Origin: DASSUW01 sp963811895 | Lineage (GTDB): Bacteria > Actinomycetota > Thermoleophilia > Solirubrobacterales > Solirubrobacteraceae | Length of the DNA: 64,000 bases | NCBI GenBank assembly: GCA_963811895.1 | Contig: CAWETE010000012.1 | Coordinates: forward strand, 248,001 to 312,000 | Direction: 5' to 3' | Shown: in pieces, positions 49,737 to 59,220 of the stretch | Numbering within the stretch: position 1 is the stretch's first letter | Layout: every line of letters starts with the position of its first letter | The notes under the pieces: model-generated | The model's database searches: none | What the model was told of the DNA's origin: nothing | What the model saw: the letters and a program-made list of their open reading frames with translations, nothing else | Made by a program: the position numbers and the translations under genes

Positions 49737-49863
49737 CGTGGGGTCCCCTTCCTGGGGTGAGTGGGTCATCGAGGAGAAGGACCCGCGGATGCTCCCCCGG
49801 GTTGGCCGGTTGCGTTGCGCCCGTCACGGCCGAGTGCCATCGTTTGTGCCGGAGCCAAGAGCG

Positions 49864-50304
49864 ATGGATGCCGGAAGAGTCACACGCGTCCTCGTCGTCG
49901 CGAACCGCACCGCGGCCACGCCGTGGCTGCTGCACGAGATCGAGCACCGGTCCAAGGACGAGTCGTGCGAGTTCGCGTTGCTCGTCCCGCCGGTCGGTGG
50001 GCGGCATCCTGACTGGACCCTGGATGTCGCGCTGTCGCACGTCGAGCAGGCCGCCGGACGGCGCGTGCACACGGTGAGCTGCGACCGGGATTGCATCGGC
50101 GCCGTACGGCACGCGCTCAGCGAGCAGCCCTACGACGAGGTGCTCATCTGCACGCGTCCGCCCGCCGGCCCGAAGTGGCTCAATCCTCACCCCATGAGCT
50201 GGCTCGACGAGCTCGACGTGCCCGTGACCACGTTGGTCGTGGGCGAGCGCGCGCGACTCGACCGAGGCGTACTCAAAGTCCGCTGGGACGACGGAGTCCC
50301 TTGA
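49864..50304 (+). CDS. UspA-like hypothetical protein
   Basis: About 146 residues. 'VTRVLVVANRTAATPWLLHEIEHR' starts an alpha/beta fold, 'YDEVLICTRPPAGPKWL' and 'DELDVPVTTLVVGER' match the later strands of universal-stress-like proteins, though the ATP motif GxxG is absent. The ATG at 49864 is the most plausible start. Divergent from the secreted protein gene. Confidence 0.65.
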   Translation: MDAGRVTRVLVVANRTAATPWLLHEIEHRSKDESCEFALLVPPVGGRHPDWTLDVALSHVEQAAGRRVHTVSCDRDCIGAVRHALSEQPYDEVLICTRPPAGPKWLNPHPMSWLDELDVPVTTLVVGERARLDRGVLKVRWDDGVP

Positions 50305-50374
50305 GCTTCGCCAAGGTCAGGTTCCCGCCCACGAGCGGCACCAAGGTTCTGACGTGTTGACCGACCGGGTTGGA

Positions 50375-50587
50375 TCACCGCATGGTCGGCCACGGTACAG
50401 CCCACCGCAGTGCGTGCTTCAACGCGACAGCCCGGAGCGCGCCCCGCGTGTCGTTATCGAGCGCCGCGGAATCGCCGAACTCAGCGCGGACAATCGAGTC
50501 GACAACGGCCTCGCGCAGGCACCAGCCGTGCCGCGTGCACAGCTCCTCCAGGAGCGCGTCCATCTGGCTTATGGGTCGGTAGCCCAT
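50375..50587 (-). CDS. Small hypothetical protein
   Basis: About 70 residues; the core 'MDALLEELCTRHGWCLREAVVD' resembles short actinobacterial proteins of unknown function that start with an LLxELCxxHGxCL pattern. An internal ATG at 50563 may be the real start. Lower GC than its surroundings. Confidence is limited. Confidence 0.45.
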   Translation of the reverse strand: MGYRPISQMDALLEELCTRHGWCLREAVVDSIVRAEFGDSAALDNDTRGALRAVALKHALRWAVPWPTMR

Positions 50588-50899
50588 GGCGGCAACAGCT
50601 TCGCATCGAGTCTGCTGGTTCCGCAGGACTCACGCGACAGCCAAGCGCTGTTGCGAAAGCGAGCAGACCGTCGACGCCGCCGCTCGCACCTCGTCCGGGG
50701 CGGGCGTGTGGGCATCGATCGCGGAATGCGCTCGCATTCCCGGTTGTGCGGGGCGTCGCGTCAACATGTCGTGCAGCCAGTCGCGGATAGCGTTCCTGGA
50801 TTCGACCGAGTCGTGGGCGCCCCTCTCTGCCAACGTCCGATGAGACGCTCACGATCAGGGATCTACTGACATTGAGGGCGAGATTCGGAGCACGTTGGG
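50588..50899. other. Stretch without a convincing gene
   Basis: About 310 bases of noticeably lower GC. The minus strand holds a 67-codon frame (50630-50833) with a helical segment 'AIRDWLHDMLTRR', but no good ribosome site or recognised family. I see no RNA gene or repeat here. It directly precedes IS-derived sequence. Confidence 0.4.
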
Positions 50900-51450
50900 A
50901 TGTCGCAGGAGAACGGACACGAGAGGAGTGCCGCGGCGCGCGGGGCGCGTCGGGGTCCCCGCCTGACCCTGAGCTGGTTGAGCGGCCCAAGCGCCGGCGG
51001 TTTACGGCGAAGTACAAGCTGGAGATTCTCGAGCAGGCCGAGGCGTGCACGAGGTCGGGGGAGATCGGCGAGCTGTTGCGGCGCGAGGGGCTGTACACGT
51101 CGCATCTGACGGCGTGGCGCAAGCAGCGCAAGGCTGCGTCGCAGCTGCTGCGCGCCGAGGGCATCAGCCTCGACCGTGCCCACACGCACGTCGAGGGCGC
51201 GACGACGCGCGGCAACCTGTTCCGGCGCGCGCCCGCGACCGACGACCTCCGCGCCCTGCTCGAGGCGCCGGCGCGCGCGGCCCGCGCCCGTCACAGTCCC
51301 CGTATCGAGGTCGAGGACCTGCTGCTCAGCGCGCTCGACGATCCCGCCGGGGCGCATCCCGCAACGCTTCGCGCGCTCGGCGTGCAGCCGGACGCGATCC
51401 GCGAGGCGTTGAAGGCCGGCCTCGACGCCGGCTCAGTCGCCCCGGATTAG
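50900..51450 (+). pseudogene. Chimera: IS3-type OrfA N-terminus joined to a Clp N-terminal domain
   Basis: The 5' part is a transposase OrfA: an ATG at 50900 gives MSQENGHERSAAARGA, and after a shift near 50945 'KRRRFTAKYKLEILEQAEAC' and 'LRREGLYTSHLTAWRKQR', the IS3-family HTH. After the conserved AWRKQR the OrfA match stops. The frame continues as 'SQLLRAEGISLDRAHTHVEG' and 'IEVEDLLLSALDDPAGAHPATLRALGVQPDAIREALKAG' (parts), a Clp_N (ClpC-type) repeat. A Clp_N-containing gene was probably truncated by an insertion or recombination, leaving an in-frame fusion. A TTG at 50872 would open the same frame without the shift. Function doubtful. Confidence 0.65.
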
Positions 51451-51477
51451 TCCAGATGGGTTCATCACGGGCCCCGT

Positions 51478-52262
51478 CTAGTTCCGCGGCCGCCGGCTGA
51501 ACGACCGGGCGACGATGGCGTCGAGCAGCGCCGCCGGCCCGCGCGAGGCCAGCTTGGCGAGCGCCAGACGGCCGCCCGGGCCGAGCACGGCGTCGTCGGA
51601 GCGGATCGCCTTCACGACCTTGGCCGCCCACTCCTCGGCCGGCTGGAGGTCCCAGGCACCGGTGTCCATGTGGCGGCCGTAGGCCTCGAGCGTCGCGTCC
51701 ATCATCTCCGTCTGCACGCCCGGCGTGACGAGCTGGAGCACGTCGACCCCGGTGCCCTTGAGCTCTCGCCGGAGCGACTCGCTGAAGGCGACGACGCCGG
51801 CCTTGGAGGCGGCGTAGGTGCTGGCCGCCGGGAAGTACGCGTAGCCCGAGATGCTCGCGTTGTTGACGATCTTGCCGCGGCCGCGACCCAGCATCCCCGG
51901 CAGGACGGCGCGGGTCAGCGTGTGACGCCGACGAGGTTCACCTGGAACATCGCGTAGACGTCGTCGAGGTCCTGGTCCTCGAGCAGGCCGCCGGTCATCT
52001 GCCCGGCGTTGTTGATCAGCAGGTCGATCTCGGGGAGGCCGGTGCAGCTGCGCTCGATCGACTCGCGCGAGGACAGGTCGACAGCGACCGCGCGCACCTC
52101 GCGCGCGCCTCCCGCCGGTGCGGCGAGCGGCTCCATCGCGCCGGGGTCGCGGGCGCCGGCCAGCAGCAGGGCGAGCGGCTCGCGCGCGAGCGCCTCGGCG
52201 ATCGCGCGGCCGATGCCGCGGTTGGCGCCGGTGACCAGGGCTGTCGCGCCGTCCAGCTTCAC
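51478..52262 (-). pseudogene. Short-chain dehydrogenase/reductase, one frameshift
   Basis: GTG start at 52262; 'LVTGANRGIGRAIAEALARE' binds NAD(P), 'LLINNAGQMTGGLLEDQDLDDVYAMFQVNLVGV' (parts) is the NNAG region. Near 51918 one base is missing; the following frame gives 'IVNNASISGYAYFPAASTYAASKAGVVAFSESLRRE' (parts) with the Ser-Tyr-Lys catalytic residues and 'LVTPGVQTEM'. About 260 residues when repaired. It overlaps nothing downstream; upstream lies a small membrane-protein gene 1 base away. Confidence 0.8.
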
Positions 52263-52263
52263 G

Positions 52264-52638
52264 TCAGCAGTCGACCGCGGCGGCCACCGCGGCGCTGATC
52301 GCGGCCGACGCGCCGGCGACGACCGCCGTGGCCGGCGCGGCCTTCGGCGGCAGCTTCCGCCGGCCGGCGGCGGTGGCCGCGATGTCGGAGAGGTCGCCGA
52401 CGATGCTGAGCACGAGCCACGGCCGGACCGGATGGCCGCGCCAGGCGGCGACCGCCGCGGCGGCGTGCATCGCCACCTCGCGGGCGCCGAGGCCGCGCAG
52501 GGCGACGGCGGCGGGAGGCTCGCCGCCCGCAGGCCCGAGCCACGAGCGGGTCACGCGGCCCGGGGCCGCGAGCAGGGCAGCGCCGTAGGCGATGCGCAGG
52601 CCCAGGACGCCGATTGCGACAAGGCGGGGGGTACTCAT
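52264..52638 (-). CDS. Small Ala-rich membrane protein
   Basis: About 124 residues with three or four hydrophobic segments, e.g. 'LVAIGVLGLRIAYGAALLAA' and 'ATAVVAGASAAISAAVAAAV'. 'GLGAREVAMHAAAAVAAWRG' and 'WLVLSIVGDLSDI' are typical of a DUF4267-like group. Function unknown. It ends one base before the SDR start, so the two form an operon. Confidence 0.65.
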   Translation of the reverse strand: MSTPRLVAIGVLGLRIAYGAALLAAPGRVTRSWLGPAGGEPPAAVALRGLGAREVAMHAAAAVAAWRGHPVRPWLVLSIVGDLSDIAATAAGRRKLPPKAAPATAVVAGASAAISAAVAAAVDC

Positions 52639-52740
52639 CACTGGGGGTACGCGCCGGGCGCCCCGTCCGGATCACCTCGGTGATCCGCGGCGCGCCGTGC
52701 TACGAACCAGTCACTGAATGCCCTGTTCCCGGTTCAGCGG

Positions 52741-54010
52741 ATGAGGGTGGCGATCGTCGGCGCCGGCGTGTCCGGCCTCGTCGCCGCCCACCTGCTCCAT
52801 CGCGACGCACGAGGTCACCGTCTTCGAGGCGGCGCGATCACGCCGGCGGGCACACGAACACCGTCGCGTGTCGAGACCGGACGGCGACGCACGACGTCGA
52901 CACCGGCTTCATCGTCTTCAACGACCGCAACTACCCGCGCTTCGAGCGCCTGCTCGACGCGGCTCGGCGTCGCCGCGGCAGCCGTCGAACATGAGCTTCT
53001 CGGTCAGCGACGAGGCCGGCGACTTCGAGTACAACGGCACGTCGCCGAACGGCCTGTTCGCCAAGCGCGCGCACCTGGTCGACGCCGTGGTTCCAGCGCA
53101 TGGTCGCCGACCTCGTGCGCTTCAACCGCGACGCGCGCGCGCTGCTCGGCGTCGCGCGACGACGACCCGTCGCTGCGCGACTGGCTCGAGCGAGCGCGGC
53201 TACTCGCGCGCCGTTCGTCGAGCGGCTGATCGTGCCGCAGGCGTCGGCCGTCTGGTCGGCCGACCCGGCGCAGATGTGGACGCTTCCCGGCGCGCTTCCT
53301 GGTCGAGTTCTTCGACAACCACGGCATGCTCGGCCTCCGCGGCCGCCCGCGCTGGCGGACGGTCACGCGGCGGCTCGCGCGCGCTACGTGGAGGCGCTCG
53401 ACGCGCCCGTGGCGCGACCGGCTCCGGCTCGCGACGCCGGTCGCGCGCGATCGCGCGCCACGACGACCACGTCGCGGTCACGCCGCGCGGCGGCGAGCCC
53501 GAGCGCTTCGACGAGGTCGTCCTCGCCGCCACGCCGACCAGGCGCTGGCGCTGCTCGCCGACCCGACCGACCGCCGAGCGCGAGATCCTCGGCGCGTTCC
53601 CGTACCAGCCCAACGAGGCGGTGCTGCACACCGACCGCGCGGCTGCTGCCGCGCCGCCGCCGCGCCTGGGCGAGCTGGAACTACCACCTGCTCGACCGAG
53701 CCAGCCGGCCGCGCCGACCGTCACCTACCACATGAACCGCCTGCAGTCGCTCGACGCCGACCGCGAGCTGCTGCGTCACGCTCAACCGCACCGACGCGAT
53801 CGACCCGAGCACGTGATCCGCACGATCCGACTACGCGCACCCGGTCTTCACGCGCGGCGGGCGTCGCCGCGCAGGCGCGCCACGCGAGATCAGCGGCCGC
53901 CGACCGCACGCACTACTGCGGCGCCTACTGGGGCTGGGGCTTCCACGAGGACGGCGTCGGCGCAGCGGCGCTGCGCGTGCGCGCGAGCGGCTCGGGGCGA
54001 GCGGCTGTGA
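52741..54010 (+). pseudogene. FAD-dependent oxidoreductase (COG2907-like), broken by many one-base shifts
   Basis: Pieces in all three frames line up in order: 'VAIVGAGVSGLVAAHLLH' (FAD motif), 'DHAGGHTNTV', 'THDVDTGFIVFNDRNYPRFERLLDA', 'QPSNMSFSVSDEAGDFEYNGTSPNGLFAKRAHLVDAV' (parts), 'RLIVPQASAVWSADPAQMW', 'TVTYHMNRLQSLDADREL', and 'THYCGAYWGWGFHEDG' at the end. Together they give about 415 residues of the COG2907 family that pairs with DUF1365 and cyclopropane-synthase-like enzymes in fatty-acid modification. At least 15 shifts, nearly all +1, interrupt it. Between shifts no conserved residue is lost, so sequence error is likelier than decay. Confidence 0.75.
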
Positions 54011-54751
54011 GCGCACAGCGCGCTCTACGAGGGCACGATCCGCCACCGCCGCTTCGCGGCCGCCGCGCACGCGTTCCGCCACCGCGATCGCGATGGCCTA
54101 CCTCGACCTCGACGAGCTGCCGCGGCTGCTCGGCGGCGCGGCTGCGTCGCGCCGCCGGCCGGCGCTCGTGCGCTTCCGGCGCGCGCGACTACCTCGGCGA
54201 CCCCGGCGTCCCGCTCGCCGACGCGGTGCGCGCCCTCGTCGCCGAGCGCACCGGCAGCGCGCCCGACGGCCCGGTCCGGCTGCTCACCCACCTGCGCACG
54301 TTCGGCCACTGCTTCAACCCGGTGAGCTTCTACTACTGCTTCGACGCGCGACGAGCGCGCTCGAGGCCGTCGTCGCCGAGGTGACGAACACGCCGTGGGG
54401 CGAGCGCCACGCCTACGTCGCTGCGCGCGGCGACGGCCGGCCGTCATGCGCGGCGGCGTCGACGAAGGCGTTGCACGTCTCGCCGTTCATGGGCATGGAC
54501 CAGCGACTACGAGCTGGCGCGTCAGCGACGCCCGGGCCGACGCTGTCGGTGCACATCGAGAACCGCGAGGCGCGGCGAGCGCGCGTTCGACGCGACGCTC
54601 AGCCTGCGGCGCGAGCCGCTCGCGCGCGCTCGCGCGCGCTGCGCGCTGCCGGCGCGACGCTGCGCGTGCTGCCGCTGATCTACGGGCACGCGGTCGCGCC
54701 TGCGAGCTCAAGGGCGCCCGTGCACCGGCACCCGCAGCGATGCGCGCATGA
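54007..54751 (+). pseudogene. DUF1365 family protein, broken by one-base shifts
   Basis: GTG start overlapping the end of the FAD gene (GTGA). 'ALYEGTIRHRRF' (after repair), 'MAYLDLDELPRLLGG', 'LLTHLRTFGHCFNPVSFYYCF', 'EVTNTPWGERHAYV', 'ALHVSPFMGMDQ' and 'LSVHIENRE' are the DUF1365 landmarks in order but in changing frames. DUF1365 is found next to COG2907 oxidoreductases and CFA-synthase-like proteins; its chemistry is not established. About 245 residues when repaired. Confidence 0.75.
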
Positions 54752-56009
54752 CGACCGCGCTCGCCGCATCGTGCTCCGCGCTGCTGCGCCGGATGCGCGA
54801 CGGGCAGCCTCGACGATCGTCGAGGGCGGCCGCGCGCGCACGAGCTCGGCGCCGGCGCGCCGCACGCGACGGTCGACGTGCGCTCGCCCGCGCGCCTGGC
54901 GCGGCGCTGCTGCGCGGCAGCCGCGGGCTCGCCGAGTCCTACGCCGACGGCCTGTGGGACACGCCCGACCTCGTCGGCGCTGATCCGCGTCGCGGCCCGC
55001 AACGCCGGCGCGCTCGACGCGCCGCGCGGCGCCGGCTCGCGCCGCTGCGCGAGCCGTACCAGCGCGCGCGCTCGGCGCTCGCGCGCAACACGCCGCGCGC
55101 GCAGCCGCGCGCAACATCGCCGCGCACTACGACCTCGGCAACGAGTTCTTCGAGCTGATGCTCGACCCGACGATGATGTACTCGTGCGCCGTCTTCGACG
55201 CGCCCGGACGATGACGCTGCGAGGAGGCGTCGGTCGCCAAGCTCGAGCTCGTCTGCGCGCAAGCTCGACCTCGGGCCCGGCGACCACGTGCTCGAGATCG
55301 GCACCGGCTGGGGCGGCTTCGCCGTCCACGCCGCCCGCGACGCACGGCTGCCGCGTGACGACGACGACGATCTCGCGCGAGCAGCACGAGCTCGCGCGCG
55401 CGCGCGTGCGCGCGGCCGGGCCTCGAGGACCGCGTCACGGTGCTGCTGCGAGGACTACCGCGAGCTCGACGGCAGCTACGACAAGCTCGTCTCGATCGAG
55501 ATGATCGAGGCGGTCGGCTGGCAGCGACTTCGGCACGCTTCTTCGCGCGCTGCTCGCGACCTGCTCGAGCCCGACGGCGCGATGCTGCTGCAGGCGATCA
55601 CGATCGACGACCGCGCCTACGACGGTCGAGAAGGCGTCGACGAGCTTCATCCAGACGCTACATCTTCCCCGGCGGCTGCCTGCCGTCGGTCGAGGTGATC
55701 GCCCGCTGCGTGGCGCGCGCGCGACCGACCTGCGGCTCGTCGCACCTCGAGGACATCGGCGCCGCACTACGCGCGAGACGCTGCGCCGCTGGCGCGGCGA
55801 ACTTCGACGCGCCACGCGGACGCGCTCGCGCGCGCTCGGCTACGACGAGCGCTTCCTGCGGCTGTGGGAGCTCTACCTCTGCCTACTGCGAGGCCGGCTT
55901 CGCCGAGCGCCGCATCGGCGACGTGCAGATGCTGCTGGCCAAGCCGCGCTGGGTTGCGACGCCACTTCCCGCGGTGTGTACACTATCTACACATGCTGTT
56001 GAGGATTAG
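54748..56009 (+). pseudogene. cfa: Cyclopropane-fatty-acid-synthase-like methyltransferase, broken by one-base shifts
   Basis: ATG overlapping the DUF1365 end. 'RGSRGLAESYADGLWDTPDL', 'HYDLGNEFFELMLDPTMMYSCAVF' (parts), the SAM motif 'VLEIGTGWGGFAVHAA', 'SREQHELARARVRAAG', 'DYRELDGSYDKLVSIEMIEAVGW' (parts), 'TYIFPGGCLPS' and 'CEAGFAERRIGDVQMLLAKPRW' (parts) are all present, in order, in shifting frames. The family methylates the double bond of membrane phospholipid acyl chains with SAM. About 400 residues when repaired. The exact 3' end is uncertain (55950-56009). Confidence 0.8.
55975..55993. promoter_or_regulatory. TGTGTA-N7-TACACA dyad upstream of the sigma gene
   Basis: A perfect 6-base inverted repeat in an AT-richer stretch just before the ECF sigma start at 56019. 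TGTACA-type dyads are known targets of light-responsive MerR regulators (LitR/CarH type), and a MerR-type gene is the second gene of this unit. It lies inside the cluster, so it probably marks a separate regulated promoter. Confidence 0.45.
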
Positions 56010-56018
56010 TGAATCATC

Positions 56019-56534
56019 GTGTTGAAAGCCGTGGCCGGCTTCGACGAGCTGTACGCGGACCTGCGGCCGACCGCACTGCGCATCGCCCGCTCGGTGCTGG
56101 CCGATGAGCAGGCGGCCGAGGACGTCGTGCAGGAGGTCTTCCTGCACCTCTGGCAGCAGCCGTCGGCATACGATCCGAGCCGCGGCTCGCTGCGCACGTA
56201 CATCGGGATGCTGACCCGCAGCCGCGCCGTCGACCACTGGCGGTCGCGGTCGGCGCGCCAGACCGCCGTGCAGCGGGCCGCGCGCGAGCTGGACTCGCAT
56301 CCCCGGTTCGGTGAGAGCAGCGCCGCGCCGGTGATCCGGCGCGACCGCCGGCGCCGCCTGCTCGAGGCGCTGCACGCGATCCCGCTCGAGCAGCGTAACG
56401 CCCTGCTGCTCCGGTACGCCGGCCTGTCGGCGACCGAGATCGCCCTCCACGTGCAGATGCCCGAGGGGACCGCGAAGAGCCGGATCCGCCTCGGCCTCGA
56501 GAAGATGCGCACGCTCATGGCTGACGCGGCGTGA
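56019..56534 (+). CDS. ECF-type RNA polymerase sigma factor
   Basis: About 171 residues with GTG start. Region 2: 'ELYADLRPTALRIARSVLADEQAAEDVVQEVFLHLWQQ' (parts). Region 4: 'LLEALHAIPLEQRNALLLRYAGLSATEIALHVQMPEGTAKSRIRLGLEKM' (parts). It is intact although flanked by frame-broken genes. No anti-sigma follows; instead a MerR-DICT gene starts in its stop codon. With photolyase and CFA-like genes around it, a light or singlet-oxygen response is the likely role, by analogy with sigma-controlled regulons of phototrophs. Confidence 0.85.
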   Translation: MLKAVAGFDELYADLRPTALRIARSVLADEQAAEDVVQEVFLHLWQQPSAYDPSRGSLRTYIGMLTRSRAVDHWRSRSARQTAVQRAARELDSHPRFGESSAAPVIRRDRRRRLLEALHAIPLEQRNALLLRYAGLSATEIALHVQMPEGTAKSRIRLGLEKMRTLMADAA

Positions 56535-57371
56535 GCGAGGCGGCCGACTATCCGCGACGTCGCGCGCCGCACGGGCGTGCCGGCCGGCACGCTCCGGATG
56601 TGGGAGACGCGCTACGGCTTCCCGGCCCCGCAGCGGCTGCCGAGCGGGCACCGGCGCTACACCGACGAGGACTGCGAGGCCGTCGGCGCGCGTGCTCGCC
56701 GAGCGCGAGCGCGGCCTGTCGCTGCCCGCGGCGATCGAGCAGGTGCGCGCCGCGCCCGCCGCCGCTGAGCAGTCGCTGTTCGCGACGCTGCGCCGGGCGC
56801 GGCCGGAGCTCGTCCCGTACGTGCTGCCGAAGCGCTCGCTGATCGCACTCTCGCACGCGATCGAGGACGAGCTGTGCGCGCGAGCCGGCACACCGGTGCT
56901 GTTCGCAGCGTTCCAGCGCGTGCGCTTCTACCGCACCGCCGTGCGGCGATGGGGCGAGCTCGCCCGCACCGCCGAGCTGGCCGTCGCCTTCGGCGGACTT
57001 CAAGCAGGCGCGCATTCCGTGAGCACGCGGTCTGCGAGCTGCCGCTGGCCCGCGACGCGCCGCTGCGGCGCGAGTGGGCGATCGTCTGCGAGAGCGACGA
57101 GCTGAGCGTGGCGATGACCGCGTGGGAGCTGACCGCCGAGCGCCCGCTCGCCGACGCGGCGCGGCGCTTTGAGGCGATCTGGACGGTCGAGCCCGACGCG
57201 GTGCGCCACGTCGCCCGCGCGGCCGCCTCGCTCGATGCCCGAGGCGCTGCGCGAGCGCGCGCGGCGGCTGGAGGACCGGCCCCCGCCGCCGCCCGACCTC
57301 CCGGACGCGATGATGCTCATGAGCCGCTGCCTCGCCTACGTCGGCGGCGCCCACCTCCCGCCGCCCGGTAG
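56531..57371 (+). pseudogene. MerR-type regulator with DICT sensory domain, several one-base shifts
   Basis: GTG start overlapping the sigma stop. After one shift, 'RDVARRTGVPAGTLRMWETRYGFPAPQRLPSGHRRYTDEDCEAV' (parts) is a MerR helix-turn-helix. 'ALSHAIEDELCARAGTPVLFAAFQRVRFYR' (parts) and 'LPLARDAPLRREWAIVCESD' match a DICT sensor domain. Shifts lie near 56550, 56690, 56995, 57030 and 57235. The repaired protein has about 275 residues. It ends convergently with the photolyase gene with overlap. It probably senses a light- or redox-related cue and binds the TGTGTA dyad. Confidence 0.72.
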
Positions 57372-58733
57372 CGCTCGAGCGCCTCGCGGCGGGCCTGCAG
57401 GTGGTCGACGACCGGAGCGGGGTAGTCGCGGCCGATCACGCAGCCGCACTCGCGCTGGACCTCCTCCGGCATGCCCCACGGCTCGCTGAGATGGTCGTCG
57501 GGCACGGCGGCCAGCTCGGGCACGTAGCGCCGCACGTAGGCGCCCTCGGGGTCGAAGCGCTCCTGATGGCGCGCCGGGTTGTAGAGGCGCCGGTAGACGG
57601 GCTGCGGGTCGGTGCCCACGGATGCGATCCACTGCCAGTTGCCGTTGTTGTTGGCCTCGTCGCCGTCGACCAGCCAGCGCATGAACCAGCGCTCGCCCCA
57701 GCGCCAGTCGATGCCGAGGTCCTTGGTCAGGAACGAGCCGACCACGAGCCGCACACGGTTGTGCATCCAGCCCTCGCGCCGCAGCTGCCGCATGCCGGCG
57801 TCGACGAGCGGATATCCGGTGAGGCCGTCGCACCAGGCAGCGAACAGCTCGCGGTCGCCGCTCCAGCGCAGCTGCCGGTAGCGCGGCTGGAACTCGCGGT
57901 GCGCGTTGTCGGGGTTGTGCAGCAGGACGTGGTGGTGGAAGTCGCGCCAGCAGAGCTGGCGCTGGAACGCCTCGGCGCCCGCCCCGCGCGGCGAGCCGCT
58001 GCTCGAGCTCGCGCGGCGACAGGCACCCGAAGTGCAGGTAGGGCGACAGGCGCGAGGTCCCGTCGACGCCGGGGGCGTCGTTGCGGTCTGCGTAGCGCGA
58101 CACCGGCCCGTCGAGGAACCGGCGGACGCGCCGGCGGGCCTCCTCCTCCCCGCCCGGCGGCGGATCGTCGACGCGGTCCGCGAGCCCGAGCGCCGCCAGC
58201 GACGGCAGCCGCCCCTTGCGCAGGCCCGACGGCAGCGGCGGCAGCGAGCGCGGCGCGCCGAGCGGCGCCCGCCGTGGCGCGTTGAGCCACGCCCGGTGGA
58301 ACGGAGTGAAGACGCGGAACGGCGTGCCCGAGGCGGTGCTGAGCTCGGCGAGGTCGTCGACCGCGTGCAGGCCGGGGTGCTCGCACAGCTTCACCGGCTC
58401 GAGCGCGCGTGCCCGTGTCCTCGCGAACGGCCCGCTGTCCGCGCTGCAGTGGATCTCGCTCGCCCCCGTCTCGCGGGCGAGCCGCGGGAGCTCGCGCTCG
58501 GGCCGGCCATGGACGACGACCAACCCGCTGCCGCGCTCGCGCAGCGCCCCGTCGAGCTCGCGCAGGCACTCGAGCAGGAACTGCGTGCGCGGGCCGGAGG
58601 CGTGGCGACCGCCGAGGAGGCGGTCGTCGAAGCAGAACACCGGAATCACGCGATCGTGGCCGTCGAGCGCCGCGCGCAGCGCGGGCTGATCGCGGACCCG
58701 CAGATCGCGCGTGAACCAGAAGAGCGCGGTCAT
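57317..58733 (-). pseudogene. phr: Deoxyribodipyrimidine photolyase, one frameshift
   Basis: About 465 residues when repaired. N-terminal antenna domain: 'ALFWFTRDLRVRDQPALRAAL', 'VIPVFCFDDRLLGG'. FAD domain: 'TSRLSPYLHFGCLSPRELEQRL' (parts), then after a +1 shift near 57985 'QLCWRDFHHHVLLHNPDN' and 'MRQLRREGWMHNRVRLVVGSFLTKDLGIDWRWGERWFMRWLVDGDEANNNGNWQW' (parts), the FAD-binding and tryptophan electron-path region. Class I CPD photolyase, repairing UV dimers with blue light. It is coupled to the SRPBCC gene (ATGA). The exact C-terminus is unclear because it overlaps the MerR-DICT gene. Confidence 0.85.
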
Positions 58734-59180
58734 CCGAGCAGGCCCGCCACGGCGTCACGGCGGAAGTCGAAGATCCGGTCGAGGTCGCGGCGGACGATCG
58801 CGACGTGGGCGAGCTCGCCGAGCACGCCGAGCGGCAGCGCGTAGTCGACCCGGTCGCGGACGAGCGTGGCGTCGCCGCGGTCGACGAACTCGTGCCGGTG
58901 GTGCCACAGTCGGTACGGGCCGCGCAGCTGGCGGTCGACGAACGAGCGGCCGGGCACCCACTCCTCGATCCGCGTCACCCACCGCAGCGGCAGCGCATGC
59001 AGGCGCAGGTCGTACTCGATCAGCGCGCCGGGCAGCATCTCGATCGGGTCCGGCGTGCGCACGCTGAACCGCAGCCACGGCGGTGTGATCCGCTCGAGGT
59101 TGCGCGCTTCGCGCGAAGAAGGCGAACACCTCGCCGACCGGCCGGGCACCACCTGCTCGCGCTCGAGCCGGTGGTGCCAT
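58730..59180 (-). pseudogene. SRPBCC family protein, compensating one-base shifts near the N-terminus
   Basis: About 148 residues when repaired. An ATG at 59180 followed by one extra G gives 'MHHRLEREQVVPG', the usual opening of this family, then 'VGEVFAFFA' and 'EARNLERITPPWLRFSV', and a clean rest 'WHHRHEFVDRGDATLVRDRVDYALPLG' (parts). Two or three small indels fall within 59100-59178. Proteins of this kind often sit beside photolyase or CFA genes and may bind a lipid or pigment; no activity is known. Confidence 0.7.
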
Positions 59181-59220
59181 CGACCTGTTGTTGAATTTTT
59201 CTGCTTCAGACTGTGTAAGT

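Noticed and set aside
50630..50833. 67-codon minus-strand frame as a gene
   Set aside because: No ribosome site, no family resemblance, and the opposite strand is open over the same length.
52741..55950. Programmed ribosomal frameshifting or a recoding system as explanation for the shifting frames
   Set aside because: Dozens of shifts without slippery heptamers or a common downstream structure, across three unrelated genes; sequence error is far simpler.
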